NCBI RefSeq assembly: GCF_032362555.1
Contig: NC_083530.1
Coordinates: 2,758,001-2,822,000, forward strand
Length of the DNA stretch: 64,000 nt
Direction: 5' to 3'
Origin: Amyelois transitella
Taxonomy: Eukaryota; Arthropoda; Insecta; Lepidoptera; Pyralidae
In this document: positions 19,406 to 31,712 of the stretch, in pieces
How the letters are laid out: every line of letters starts with the position of its first letter
How positions within the stretch are numbered: the stretch's first letter is position 1
The notes under the pieces: generated by a model
Seen by the model: only the letters and a program-made list of their open reading frames with translations
The model's database searches: none
Told to the model about the DNA's origin: nothing
Translations under genes and position numbers: made by a program

Positions 19406-20408
19406 TCAATACATGGCCAAGAAATAATTTGAACCCGTGCCACCTTTTACATCACGCTATTTATCCACTCAACTTTCCAGGATGTAATTTATGTTCTAGT
19501 CAGATCTTACAGTCATGAATCTCATATCATTCGACAATTAATTGATAGAATTCGGACAGTGACAAATGACAACTCCAAAAAACATTTTGTTCCTTTTATT
19601 TTCATACTTCAATAAAATACAATTTGTATTGTGATATTATTAATTTTTTTGTAATTCACATTTCATCTTATACAAAAGTTATATAATTCAACTTCAACAA
19701 TTAACTCCTGTATATTGTTAATAAATATAAGTACTTACATTAAAACTCTAACATTTATATAACTAATTTTATAAATGGCTCAGAAATTTGTATAATTCCC
19801 GCAAATACCAAGATAGTCTTATGTCTTAATCATAATTAAAAAAAATGGTAATACTCATGGGACGGAATTCTTAAGAAATCAGGTAAGTACATCATTATTT
19901 GTTTTGTCAAAACATACAAATGACTATAACATAATGTAGATATGATTAACTCTGAATTGTGACAAGAACTTTAATTTCACAACCTAAAAGATCTTATAAC
20001 AATCGAAAGTATTAAAAATCTTAATTACAATAAGTAAATTATTTCATTTTACATTTTAAAGGCACATTTCAAATAAGAACGTTTTCAAATAATATCATTT
20101 GAAGTAGATAAACATATTAAAATATAATTAAATCCCAAATATATCGTCAGATTAAAACAATTTTGAACAAGGCAGGTCAATAATATAGTAAAATTCAAGT
20201 AACTTGCAACCATGAAGATTACTTAGAGAAAAAAACATGAACATTCAAGATAAATAATAAAGTACTATAGATAGCTAAGATAAAATTATATCTCTAATTC
20301 ATGGCGAAATATTTGGGAACACATAAATATAATTTCATATTGGTATCACAATATCTAATTCTTTTATTCTAATGGAAGTTTATCGTGTAAATACATTTCT
20401 GATATATC
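19406..20408 (-). other. Probable 3' UTR of the PDZ membrane-protein gene
   Basis: AT-rich sequence follows the stop at 20409 on the minus strand. A minus-strand AATAAA (TTTATT) is at about 19596. No other feature was seen. Confidence 0.45.
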
Positions 20409-23400
20409 CTAAAGTCTGCCACCGCTGGGACTTCTCGAACTACTTTTGATCGACGTTACAGATATATTCCCAGAGCTGCTACTCAACGTGGGTGGAGGGG
20501 AGCGAGGTAATGCGAAACTTTTGTCCGTCAAATTCTCCTGACTCAAAGATTTCTGACTGAAAACAGGAATCTTCGAAGACACCGTCACGCCCACCGGCTT
20601 GAAACTCTTCTCAGCCTTCACCGGTATGTTACTAGGCTTAGCTGATATAACTGGCTTCTGATTCGGCGGCTGTTCCGACCGCAATTGCTGGTCGAGTTGC
20701 GACAGTCTTCGGTTCTCCAAATCCGTACTTGTCACTATAGTGCCTTTAGGCGATTCGTATGTTGCTGTCCTGAATTTGATATGACTGTTTCTCGGTAAAT
20801 CGAAGTCGGAATGACGTTTCTTTGGTTCGTTTGCGCTCTGGCTCGACGATCGTCTCTTCACTTCAGCTAATTGCTTAGCGGAGTGGTGTTGTTCGTTTAT
20901 AATAAAGTCGTTAAGCATTTCGATATCCAGTTCGTAAGATAAAGAGGGCTCTTGGTAAGAAGGAGGCGCCCTTTGTCTACTAGCGATTTTATCTTTCGCC
21001 GAATCTGATTTCTGACTCATCATTTTCTCCGTTCTCGGCGTTACTACTTGTATCTCCATGACGTGATCTTTATCTGCTTCCGAGTCTTTAGAACTTGCGG
21101 ATTTTGAATATTTATGTGAGTCAGGTTGTGGTGACAACGATGGATTAATGGAATATTTCGTTTTAGTAAGTTCCGTTACGTCTTCACTTGTAGTTTGTAC
21201 GTCTTCTAAATCCTGAATTATTCTTATTCCCATGCTAGATAGTTGTTCTGGCGTTTTGTCTGACATGAAATTGGGATCTTTTTGTAACTTTTCCATTAAT
21301 GCTTTTGCTTCTTCCTCGCTCATATCTTTCGTATTAAGAATAATTGTCTCAGTTTTTGTAAATGACGGTTCTTCTGACGTAAATTCTATGTTTGGATTCT
21401 GTTTTCTTATTTCATCTAGTATCTTTCTGTCAATATCCTGGACATTGCCTTCTTCAAGCATCGCTTCATCAATACTGCCTGAATGTCTCATAATACCAAA
21501 CGTCACTTGTTCCACTTGTATAGGTGCCTCGGTTTTGCTTGTGATGTATTTGGTAGAGACCTTTTCCACGTTTTGTGTAATAACTTTATTTCCGTATTCG
21601 TCTTCTGCCACATTAACTGTTACTGTTTTTTGTACTGGCTCTTGTGTCATTGTGATTGACATATTTGGTGGCTCCATATAAAGTGTTCTTCCATCTCTTT
21701 CATCACTTCGTCTTTTAATTCCTTCAATGACGTCTGGCACTACTCTCGTGGGCTCACCTATCTCAATAGACTGAAAAGATTTAATTTTTTGCTGGTGAGA
21801 AGGTTGATTTCTTTCATTAGTAGTGATTGTGACGACGTTACTGCTATGCACATCTTTAGGTTCAGACCAATCAGTAGAGACAGCTTCCAATCTGGGCTTT
21901 TTATTATGTTTCAAACTGTTATTGTTAGATCCAACTTTAATATTGCTAACAAAATCATCATATTCTGTATGTTTTGACTTAGGTTCTGAAGTTTTCAAAT
22001 CAAAATTAACAATATCAGGTTGATGCATTGAAGATTTGAAGGAATCTGTTAATTGTGATGACATGTCTTTACTAGTTGTAGCTTCATTTTTTTGGGGACT
22101 TTGATCAATGTGGACGTTCAAAATTGGATTTTTCGCTAATAATTTCTTCATCATATCAGATTTGGGACGCTCTAGACTGTTTACATATGTATTTCTAGAT
22201 ACTTTTAGATCGTCTGGAATGTTGGTATCATATGACATTGTGACCTTTTCTTCGAACTTGATTGGAGTACCAGTTATTTCAGTTTTAGAAGTAGAAATCG
22301 GTAATATTTCGTGTGTGCTATCAAGGGAGCTTAAATTACTACCATCTGACGTAGACTTTGCGAATTCTGACACGAGTTTTAGATGGACTTTCATATTTTC
22401 ATCCATCATTCTTCGAGCAAGATGATCTGATGTTTCGTGTGGCTCGTTATCTTTATAAAGTTCAAATTGTGCCTTCTTGTTGCTTGTGTCTTGTTCAGTT
22501 TTATCAGATTCTACAGAACTATTGGAACCCTTTACTATTGCATCTTCCAAATTACCAAATTCAGAAGCCTTTTTCAAACGATTTCTTTGAAATGTATTCA
22601 GACCTTCAATAGCTGATGTTTTTGACAGATTTAAACTCAATCTAGGTTCTTTGCTTTTTATTACCATACCTTTTTCAGAGTCTATCATTTCTGGTAGTAC
22701 ATCTTCAGCTCCCGAATCGAAAAATGTTGTTTCAACAACGGACATAGCCTTTCTCTTTTTGGGTGAAAGAGTACTTTCTTTGATGTCAGCATCGTCTGCT
22801 GATATGTCTAAACTTTGTGCTCGTTCTAGAGTACCAGTTGATGGTTGTCTGGTTTTTGCTCTAAGTTCAAATCTAGAAAGATCACCCAATGACGCTGCTT
22901 TGCGCTCGTTTTCATCTAAAATTGAAGCATTATCTGATGCAGAATGAACAGTGTCATTTAGTGGAGAGCTGTGAATTGTAATGTCACTGTTATTTAACTC
23001 AATTGTTGTAGAACCTTTTTCACTTCTATCGCTATTATTGAAAGATACAACAGAGTGAATATCATGGCTAGATGACAAATTAGATTTGGAGTCCTCGAAA
23101 TAATTGTTAAGCGAATCGCTTTCTCGCTTGAAAGGTTTAGACACAATATCGTCAATATCGTCTTGACTAAAGTTTATGGATTCTTCGATACGCGAAATGC
23201 TTTTGGTTTTATTTACCTTTGGTGTAGATGTATTGAAAGAAGATGCGGCTTTATTTGAACTCGTGGAAGACGCGTCGTGCAAAATACTGGAATGTTGTTT
23301 TTCACTTTTTAAGAAGTCATTGACATTCTTTAGTTGTTCGAGTATGCTGTCATCAGTTTTATTTTTCTCAGTTTCAGGCGGAGAAGGCGCTTTGCCTTTT

Positions 23401-24275
23401 GATTTTTTAACAGGCTTAGGCGCTTCTTCTTTTTTATGTTCTACTCTTTCTTTTTCAATGTTCAGCTCAGACGAACTCTTCCTGTTAGTTCTTGCCGCTT
23501 TAGCTGCATCCAACATATGTTGAGGTAACTCTTGTGGGATTCCATTTTCGTCTCTCTTAATGCCACTGGAGTTCAAGTCAGTTCTAGCGAATGAACTATC
23601 TGAAGTCTTTGATGTATCTGTATTACTACTAATATCAGATTCATTTGATTTTACTCTAGCATTAGGAATAGGCGGTGCCATCTTTTCTCGTCGCTTGGCA
23701 ATGACTGGTTTCTTTTGCTCTGTCTCATTCTCATGCTTAAATTGAGCTGTAGGAGCAGGTCTCTGAGGTTCAGGTTTATCAACTTCATCCGAAGCTACCT
23801 TTTCAGGGACAACCGCTCCATTCTCGACACTCTTTTGCCTCAGTATTCCATCATCAGGTATGTTAGGTGGCAGAACTCTAATGCCAAATTTCATTCCACG
23901 TTTCGGATCATAATCTCTTTTTTGGACTTCAGCGTGTTCTAAGTGAGACATGTTATCTGGCTGAATTATATGAACTTCACTGCTACTGGAATGTCTATTT
24001 TTACTATTTTTCTCCGTTTTGCTGGGAACGGCTGGAACATCTGAATGTCTCGGTTTTGTTGCCAACTTGTTATTCTTTTCGTTTTCTCTCTCCAACGTTG
24101 TCGGAGCGCCATCTTTTCTTTCTTTCTTGTTCCTCTCAAGTGTTGTATTGACGATTTTGTCTGTTATTATCTTCTTGATGCCTGCTTTGCCGTGTTTTGT
24201 TTCCAATGTTGAGTTGTTTGAGTTGGACGTGTTCGGTGATCTTGGTGGGTGAAGTAGTTTCGCTTCTTTTTCAAG
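20409..24275 (-). CDS. Membrane PDZ protein, exon 5: long disordered C-terminal tail
   Basis: After TTGTTACAG this single exon encodes 1288 residues (LEKEAKLLHPPRSPNTSNSN.. to ..RSPSGGRL). Composition is Ser, Lys, Glu, Asp and Thr with little hydrophobic content. A few segments look like short ordered or binding motifs: KRGMKFGIRVLPPNIPDDGI, APPSYQEPSLSYELDIEMLN, and several SLGDLSRFELR-like basic stretches. With exons 1-4 the protein totals about 1524 residues. It is probably a membrane-anchored scaffold whose tail recruits cytoskeletal or signalling partners; this is inference. I do not recognise a named orthologue. The plus-strand open frames inside it are antisense shadows. Confidence 0.9.
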   Translation of the reverse strand, partial: LEKEAKLLHPPRSPNTSNSNNSTLETKHGKAGIKKIITDKIVNTTLERNKKERKDGAPTTLERENEKNNKLATKPRHSDVPAVPSKTEKNSKNRHSSSSEVHIIQPDNMSHLEHAEVQKRDYDPKRGMKFGIRVLPPNIPDDGILRQKSVENGAVVPEKVASDEVDKPEPQRPAPTAQFKHENETEQKKPVIAKRREKMAPPIPNARVKSNESDISSNTDTSKTSDSSFARTDLNSSGIKRDENGIPQELPQHMLDAAKAARTNRKSSSELNIEKERVEHKKEEAPKPVKKSKGKAPSPPETEKNKTDDSILEQLKNVNDFLKSEKQHSSILHDASSTSSNKAASSFNTSTPKVNKTKSISRIEESINFSQDDIDDIVSKPFKRESDSLNNYFEDSKSNLSSSHDIHSVVSFNNSDRSEKGSTTIELNNSDITIHSSPLNDTVHSASDNASILDENERKAASLGDLSRFELRAKTRQPSTGTLERAQSLDISADDADIKESTLSPKKRKAMSVVETTFFDSGAEDVLPEMIDSEKGMVIKSKEPRLSLNLSKTSAIEGLNTFQRNRLKKASEFGNLEDAIVKGSNSSVESDKTEQDTSNKKAQFELYKDNEPHETSDHLARRMMDENMKVHLKLVSEFAKSTSDGSNLSSLDSTHEILPISTSKTEITGTPIKFEEKVTMSYDTNIPDDLKVSRNTYVNSLERPKSDMMKKLLAKNPILNVHIDQSPQKNEATTSKDMSSQLTDSFKSSMHQPDIVNFDLKTSEPKSKHTEYDDFVSNIKVGSNNNSLKHNKKPRLEAVSTDWSEPKDVHSSNVVTITTNERNQPSHQQKIKSFQSIEIGEPTRVVPDVIEGIKRRSDERDGRTLYMEPPNMSITMTQEPVQKTVTVNVAEDEYGNKVITQNVEKVSTKYITSKTEAPIQVEQVTFGIMRHSGSIDEAMLEEGNVQDIDRKILDEIRKQNPNIEFTSEEPSFTKTETIILNTKDMSEEEAKALMEKLQKDPNFMSDKTPEQLSSMGIRIIQDLEDVQTTSEDVTELTKTKYSINPSLSPQPDSHKYSKSASSKDSEADKDHVMEIQVVTPRTEKMMSQKSDSAKDKIASRQRAPPSYQEPSLSYELDIEMLNDFIINEQHHSAKQLAEVKRRSSSQSANEPKKRHSDFDLPRNSHIKFRTATYESPKGTIVTSTDLENRRLSQLDQQLRSEQPPNQKPVISAKPSNIPVKAEKSFKPVGVTVSSKIPVFSQKSLSQENLTDKSFALPRSPPPTLSSSSGNISVTSIKSSSRSPSGGRL

Positions 24276-27013
24276 CTGTAACAAAACAGATATTGTATTA
24301 TAATATAATATGATAATACAACTGTTCACGTCAGGGAAAGTAAGTAAAAATTTCGCTAAGACTTTTCTATATTTAAAGTCAAATATTTTTACAAATGGGT
24401 CCTTCTTATCTTAACTCTCAAATCAAAACTGTTGTATTACTTTACACTGGTTTTAACAACAGTTTGGATTTAATGTAGCTAAATATGCATTGAGTGCATA
24501 AATTTTTCTAAACACATAATTTTCGTACTGATGTAACAATATTTTACATCTACCTACTACTTCATTAGTATTCTTCTTACAATCTAGTGTCAACAAAATG
24601 CATAATTATCTATACAGAAAGATCTGAAGTTAAACATAACGCGACTTATAACCTTCTAGTATTCAATAGTTATAAAACAATAGAGTTACGAGCATTCCTC
24701 GACGTCCGTCGGTTATTGTATTCTAAACATTATTGTCACATTCAATAACATTGTTTAGTAGATACATGGTAATGGAAATACATCCTAAAAGACGTTTCCT
24801 TTAAAGATTGTTATTGTAATTTCACTCAACGACACTTTTGACATATTTCTCCGGTTTTTTTTAAAACACAACCAGCTTATGCTGGTCTATGCAATATGTA
24901 TATATTTCTTTAGAAGGTTTTTAGGCGAGTGGGTCAGATAATTTTGGTTTTTCATTTGCATCGATGAGTAATGATAGAGATATTTAAGTTTTGAAGTTGT
25001 GGTCTGAATTTTGACGTTCATTACATAAGTTGAGACAATAGTTAATTTGAAATGCAAATTCGTTGTCTTATTGGTACTCTTTGTGTTAGGTACCTACAAG
25101 TACTTCAGTATTCCATCCTATGGCCCGGGCACTTTCGCCAATTTTGCATTACCTATCTACGCATATGTATTACGTCTATATACCTTACGGTTAGACAGAG
25201 CCAATAGTTATAAGACGAAAGCAACGTTACGTTGGAAATGATGAAATTGAGACCAAATAATTGGAAAATTTTCAACTATATGTATAGTATAGTATCCAAT
25301 TATATGTCCACACTAATAATAAAGAGGAAAGATTTGTATTTTTGTATGTTTGTGTGGAATAAACTCAAAAACTACTGGTCCGATTTTGATAAAATTTGGC
25401 ACAGATATAGAATAGACCTTCAAAAGTGACATAGGCATAAATTTGTTTTGAAATAAATTAGTTTTCAGGTAGATTATTCAACATTCATAAAGTAATCCGG
25501 GAAAAAAAGCGCTACCGAAAATCTTTCCGTGCGTGCGCTGGATCCGCTGTTGATTATACAGACATACAATGTATTACAAAAATAAAGGTTTTTTGCAGAT
25601 CTATAAAAAAGTCCGCGACACGATATATCTAACATCTATAATTTAGTAACTACAAGGTATTTTGTGCGTAAAAAAATAATGTAAATTCAAAGGTTCGTTT
25701 TGAGAATTATTATTACACAAGCATTTTAATCCTTATGATTGAAAGTTGTTTTATCATCAAGATAATTTTACGGAGATAAACTTTGTCCTTTACAGCTCAG
25801 TGATTGGATAAATAGATTCTGAAATATCGTGAAATTAAAAACACGCACTCCAAATTATTTTAAGTACCTACGTCACGCGAACGCGCTTACCGCATAGGTA
25901 CTTACGCGGTGTCTCAGTAAAGAGAGAAATGTTTACTCTTTGTTTATTTCAAATTATAAAACACAAAAATATGTCCACCCGTGCGAAGCCGGGGCGGGCC
26001 GCTAGTATTGTATATAGCAAAGTCGCTTCCCGCTTTTGTCCGTCTGTTCGTATGTATGTATGCTTAGATCTTTAAAACTTCACAAAGGATTATGATGCAG
26101 TTTGTCTTAAAAAGAGTGATTCACGAGAAATTATATTATCTATTAACGTTACCCGTGCGAAGCCGGGGCGGGTCTTTAGTACATACATCACGCCTTTTCC
26201 CGGAGGGGTGGTCAGAGACTACATCTTCCTATTCGCCACGATCCCTTCATACTTCATTCGCTTCATTATAACTTTCTTCGTGCAAGCACATCGGTGTCGG
26301 TTTAGTTTCAAGTTATTTACGGCTTTTAATTTAAAAGGTATGACATAATATATAATAATTAAGTAAATGTTTAAGAGTTGTAAACATAACGTTTCATTGT
26401 TATCAAGATAACCGTGAATGAGGTGTCGTAACGTTATTATAAACACGTAAACCTTGCATATAATATTACAATTTCTTATTTTATAATACTCGTATTATAA
26501 ATGAGACAGTTTGTTAATAAGTACGCCTATTATTATAATTTTTTTAATTTTTCTCGCGATATGTAGTTACACTAATAAATACGGTATAAATTCTAAATAA
26601 TATTTATAAAAGTAAGAAGCAAATGAAAAAACAGTTGTCTCTTATATTCTAAACCAATCTTCTTGAAATTACGCGTATATAAAATAAAAGGTCTGGACAA
26701 TTGGACATAGATATAGGGTAAGTACCCTTCATCGCGGTAAAAACTAAACCTCCCGTGGAATTTGTAAAAAACTTGTATTCTTAAAGAGGTCGCGCTAAAT
26801 TAGCGCGTGTAGGTGGTGCTAAATTAGCGCGTGTAGATGCTAAATTAGCACGAACGAAGCTGCGGATAATAGCCAGTTGCACATAATCGATCACAGTGGT
26901 AGCAATAGCAATGTAAATGTAAAAGCTTAAAATTAGTAAATATCCGGCTCGAAGGACCAAATGGTATCTTTGAGTTTTAAAATTACAAGAAAGACAAATA
27001 ATATTTTTAGTAC
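24276..27013 (-). other. Intron 4 of the PDZ gene with Helitron-like and LINE-F copies
   Basis: Rep-A fragment at about 25150-25250; Helitron-like element at about 25305-26004 (start CACTAATAATAAAGAGGAAA, end GGGGCGGGCCGCTAG); shorter relative at 26010-26180; LINE-F fragment at about 26184-26295 (minus). A threefold motif is at 26785-26845. 24330-25000 shows nothing recognisable. Confidence 0.5.
26785..26845. repeat. Three copies of GCTAAATTAGCGCG motif
   Basis: GCGCTAAATTAGCGCGTGTA, a near-palindrome, occurs three times with slight variation. Confidence 0.6.
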
Positions 27014-27204
27014 CGTATTAACGTCGCCCGTAGAGCCAGCCCTTTTCAGCAGAGGGTGTTGCACCCCCCGGCCCGCGCCGCTGGTCCGCCCTCCCTCCAC
27101 CACCTCCAACTCAACGGGGTAGGGGGAAGCCAGAGAGAGTATACTGACGGCATCCTCTAGTGGAGTACCGGTGAACTCGATCTTTATGCTTTTGATCTTG
27201 TCAC
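27014..27204 (-). CDS. Membrane PDZ protein, exon 4: second half of PDZ domain
   Basis: Acceptor ATTTTTCAG; reads GDKIKSIKIEFTGTPLEDAV then SILSLASPYPVELEVVEGG, the alpha-2 helix and last strand of a PDZ domain, followed by a Gly/Arg linker ending LLKRAGSTGDVNT. Phase 1 in, phase 0 out. The donor GTACTA is weak; GTTAAT six bases earlier is also in phase. Confidence 0.85.
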
Positions 27205-27864
27205 CTGAAAAATATTTTTGATAGGTAAGTTACTTTATTGAATACTTACTTCTCTATTCTTTGTCTATATGTAGAGAGGAGCTTAGGGTGTACCTTTTAA
27301 GGATTTTACATGAAGCGACTACCATCTAAAAGTTTGTAAGGAAATCTAACCTATGTATATTGGATCATGGCCATACAACCAGTTTCCTGAATGTGCAGGT
27401 TTCTTCATGATGTATTCTCTCATCGTAAGAGCATCGGTTAGAGATCAAACTGTACCTACTTCGAAAATTGTCTTTGGTGACATTTTGGCGACATGGCCGA
27501 ATTAGGTCCTGTGCAGCCGACTTTGTCTGACCTAGGACTGACCGACTCTGTCAAATTGGATTGAACGTGTGGAATGAATAAATATGATATGAATTAGTTC
27601 ATCACGCATTTTATTCAGGCATTTAACTGTACCTCCTGTACCTTTAATCCAGGTAACACTCTCTCGAGAAAGAAGTCCGAGGAGCCAATATATTTATTTT
27701 TCACCTTTCATTCATGCTCTCCACATGACTAAATCGAAGTTTCTTTATTGTTAAATAAAAAAAAATGATTTACCATTCACATTTTTCGCCTTTCATTCAT
27801 GCTCGCCACATATGTATCTAAAGATTCGAAGTTTCTTTACTGTAAATTAAAAAAAAAGATTTAC
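27205..27864 (-). other. Intron 3 of the PDZ gene with Rep-B
   Basis: A Rep-B copy at about 27300-27560 occupies much of the intron (CATGGCCATACAACCAGTTT, CATGGCCGAATTAGGTCC). Confidence 0.5.
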
Positions 27865-28006
27865 CAGGCTGCAACTTAGCCGCCGCCGCGGGCCCGCTTC
27901 TCAGCACCGAGTGGACGTGTACGCCCTCCCTGGCGCCCCCACCACATCTAAACCCTAGGCCGGTGAAGTCCCGCGCCCATAGCTTCACGCGACGGATTCT
28001 CGATCG
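27865..28006 (-). CDS. Membrane PDZ protein, exon 3: first half of PDZ domain
   Basis: Acceptor CGAATTTCAG, donor GTAAAT, phase 0 in and 1 out. It reads RSRIRRVKLWARDFTGLGFR then CGGGAREGVHVHSVLRSGPA and AAAKLQPG. GLGF is the canonical carboxylate-binding loop, and VHVHSVLRSGPAAAAKLQPGD is the standard beta-3/alpha-1 region. Local GC content is well above its surroundings. Confidence 0.9.
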
Positions 28007-28417
28007 CTGAAATTCGAAAATGGAACGTAAGAATTTTGAAAATACATTCGTTGAAATTTAAAAATGGAAATGATTAGTGTGTGTGTGAGTATAACACGAC
28101 AGCTTTTTGGTTCGATGCATCTGCTTAATTTGAAAATGGAATTTTGGAATGATTCGAAAATTAATTAAGTAATTGTGACATTTACGAAAGTGAAACCTTC
28201 GAAACGTGTGTTTTGAAAATCCATACTGTGCTTGCTTTAGGTATTTCGAGCCATTTTTTCAACTCTGTTCATAAGCCCTATGTGGTTTAAAGGTTAATAT
28301 GGAAGGATAGAAATATACCTTCAGACGAATTGAGAACCTCCCTTCATAAGAGTAGGTTATAACTAATAAAATAATATATATAGAATCAACAGATTAAACT
28401 GAACATGTAGCATTATA

Positions 28418-28533
28418 GATATATTTGTTAGTAGGTAGTACCTACCTACTAACAAATATATCTACTAACAAATACTACTACTACTAACAAATATATTTGT
28501 TAGTAGGTAGTACCTACCTACTAACAAATATAT
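28418..28533. repeat. Duplicated self-complementary repeat
   Basis: Two units (about 28418-28462 and 28490-28533), each close to palindromic around GTAGGTAGTACCTACCTAC and flanked by ATATATTTGTTA and TAACAAATATAT. Confidence 0.7.
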
Positions 28534-30964
28534 CTACTAGGTATACCTACTAGGTACCTACTTGAACTCAAAACATTCAATAACTTATTAAATAAAAACA
28601 ACCATAAAAACACGGATTTAGGTCATTTTTTTGTGCAACAGATAAAAAATGTGTTTACTGACGATGATTTAATGTAATACCTTAGCCGATGAGATCAGCA
28701 GTCATCGTGTGAACCAAAAGACCTTGCGATAAAGGCGTTAGGTAAAGTTGTGGCCTTCATATAAATTGACTTTAGTAGTAGGCATTTAGTATGAGTATAT
28801 GCAATATGATTTAGGTTCCTCAGTCGAACCTCCTCGAACGGTTTCAGATGTCAGATGGGAGTCGCTTCGTGTAAAAACCTGACTCACTCAACTCATGATC
28901 CACGGTCAAAGGCATACATAATGGTGACGATATAATCTGGACCAACGTCGGGAGGAACAAATGTATAACTTCGAATATTGTCATTGGTACATGGCCGAGG
29001 TGGTAGGATTTGAACCTGTGCCTATATGCGCGTCATGCATTTTTTTAAGTGGGAACCTTATTGACTCCCGTTCAACAAAGTGTATGTATAAATAGGGCTA
29101 TAACCAATATGTAGATAAATCTTATATATAAAATTCTCGTGTCACAATTTTCCTTCCCGTATTCCTCCGAAGCGGCTTGACTGATTCTCATGAAATTTTT
29201 GTGAGCATATTGAGTAGCTCTGAGAATCGGCCAAAATCTATTTTTGATACCCCTTAGTGATAAGCCAATTTTAGTAATTTAATTATTTTTCATCACCGGT
29301 CGATAACTGAATCAATCGTCATTGAATATTATTTATATGGCGAAACAAGCTTGCCGGGTCAGCTTATATCTATTTTAAATTAAACATTTGTTTGTAATCA
29401 TAATTTTTTCTTCCTTTTTATAAGTAGTTTTAGCTTTAGTTTTAACTTGATTTAATTTACTAATTAAATATAAGGCTGGATTTCCTAAATGAATATACAT
29501 ATAATTTAATGAGAAATTCATTATTATTGGGATAAAAAGCATAGTTATTTCCGAAGAAATATATCCATACTTGAGCAGCGCCGGGATATAGCTATTTTCT
29601 AAACATTAGCATAGCAACATTCCTTTGAAACAAGGTTCATTATGACAGTATCGCAGGCGCATTCCGCTCGGAGCAAATTGGTCTGGAGACAGGGCAGGTA
29701 AACAGTTTAACAATATGTTCAATATATCAAAATAATCGATCGATATACTTAAATACTAAATATTTTTTTTGTATATATGTATGTTTATAACGCGATTATA
29801 GTCGAACCGTTGGTCTTTGACGAAATTTAAAATAGGAATTCAAGTGCCGGATAGATATCTATTTATATTTTATGTTATTGAAAACTATGGTAAATTTATA
29901 TTTTATGAATGAATTTGGAAAATTAAAAAACTTGGTCCAATACAAATTTTAAGTTCGTTGGCATCAAAAATTGGTAAAGAAGTTTTTGAGATATTCACAA
30001 TTATGTATAACTTAGAATTGTTCGTGCGGTCTATGTTCCCGGCCAACGACTAATTGAAGCCTATCTTACCGTTGTATGGTCCGGGTAACACAACAAACCT
30101 ACCGTCACGGTAATAAAAATGTTAGCTTTTGTAGAAATAATTTCACTTATCTTTGTATGTGTAAGCGCAAGTATGATTGTCGCACCCTCTTCCGCTTTTC
30201 TACGAACCCAAGGTTAAATTTTTTTATCACCAAGTTTAACTTATTGTCACCAAGTAATCGCTAAAACCAACAAGACCGCCCATTGTACTAAATCTACGTA
30301 TTTGCTATTACCACGTGCCGTGTGGTTCCCGGCACCAGTACAAAAAACAATAAGACCACTCCATCTCTTCCCATGGATGTCGTAAAAAGCGACTCAGGGA
30401 TAGGCTTACAAACTTGGGATTCTTTTTTTAGGCGATGGGCTAGCTAGCCACTATTTGAATCTCAATTCTATCATTAAGCCAAATAGCTAAGCGTGGCCTG
30501 TCAGTCTTTTCAAGACTGGCTCTGTCTACCCCACCTCTGACCTACGTTGCAGGCGAATCTAACCCATATTGGATCGTGTTACCCATGCTTGAAATGATTC
30601 ATAAAGATTTTCAATAGTTTTCCTATACATAGTTATTTAAAAGATTTAACATAATGTACTTGCCGATAATAGGTAAGTATTGAACGATTAAAAATCAAAT
30701 GTTGTCTACACCTGACCGCCAAGTATCAAGAATGCACACTATTTCAAGGTGCTTAGAAACTCATCGAAAATATGTAGCTGCGGTCTCTCATATTGTTATT
30801 TCGCTGTTATTTTTTTAAATTACTATGTTTTTCAAGGTTTCTTCACTTCCGAAGCGACATAAAAAATTAAATGACATTATACGAGTGATTTTTTTTATAG
30901 GATACAAAGTATAAGTACGTTCTAATTTAATCCAAGCTGGTTATCAGTCAAACTAATAAACTCA

Positions 30965-31231
30965 GTGCCGTGTGGTTCCCGGCACCAATAAAAAAAGGAA
31001 TAGGACCACTCCATCTCGTTCCCATGAATGTCGTAAAAGGCGACTAAGGGATAGGCTTATAAACTTGGGATTCTCCTTTTAGGCGATGGGCTAGCAACCC
31101 ATCACTATTTGAATCTCAATTCTATAATTAAGCCAAACAGCTGTACGTGGCCTATAAGTCTTTTCAAGAATGTTGGCTCTGTCTACCCCGTAAGGGATAA
31201 AGACGTGATCATATGTATGTATGTTTGCATG
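30965..31231 (+). mobile_element. Rep-A (SINE-like), full copy with 11-bp TSD
   Basis: Flanked by TAATAAACTCA at 30954-30964 and 31232-31242. It starts GTGCCGTGTGGTTCCCGGCA, has internal TAGGCGATGGGCTAGCAACC, and ends GACGTGATCATATGTATGTA plus a short irregular tail. The TSD and TATG tail define the sense strand and suggest retroposition. Confidence 0.85.
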
Positions 31232-31489
31232 TAATAAACTCACATTTTCTTTAAAAGTACCGCGACTATGTACATTACATAGTCGCGGTACTTTTAAAGA
31301 AAATTAGGACTACCCATAACCACACGGGTAACGATACTCAAGATAAAAATAAGGTTAAAACTAAGATACTAACTAACAATGGTATAATTTACAACATAGT
31401 ATAATTATTATGACGACACCTAATCGCATACAAGTAGTTTAAAAATATGATAAACATTCTTAGCGGAATTTTCCAGTTGAATGTTCCAC

Positions 31490-31712
31490 TTAGATACATA
31501 CCTACATATGGTCACATCCATGTCCCTTGCGGGGTAAACAGAGCCAACAGTCTAGAAAAGACTGAAAGGCCACGTTCAGCTATTTGGCTTAATGATAGAA
31601 TTGAGATTCAAATAGGGACAGGTTCCCTTAGTCGCCTTTTACGACATCCATGGCAAAGAGATGGAGTGGTCTTATTCTTTTTTGTATGGGTGCCGGGAAC
31701 CACACGGCACAA
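31490..31712 (-). mobile_element. Rep-A copy
   Basis: Antisense copy from CATATGGTCACATCCATGTC to CCGGGAACCACACGGCAC, with an internal deletion. Confidence 0.75.

Noticed and set aside
21232..24252. Several plus-strand open frames inside the PDZ tail exon
   Set aside because: They are antisense shadows of a 1288-codon minus-strand exon whose splice phase and domain logic fit; no splice or motif support on the plus strand.
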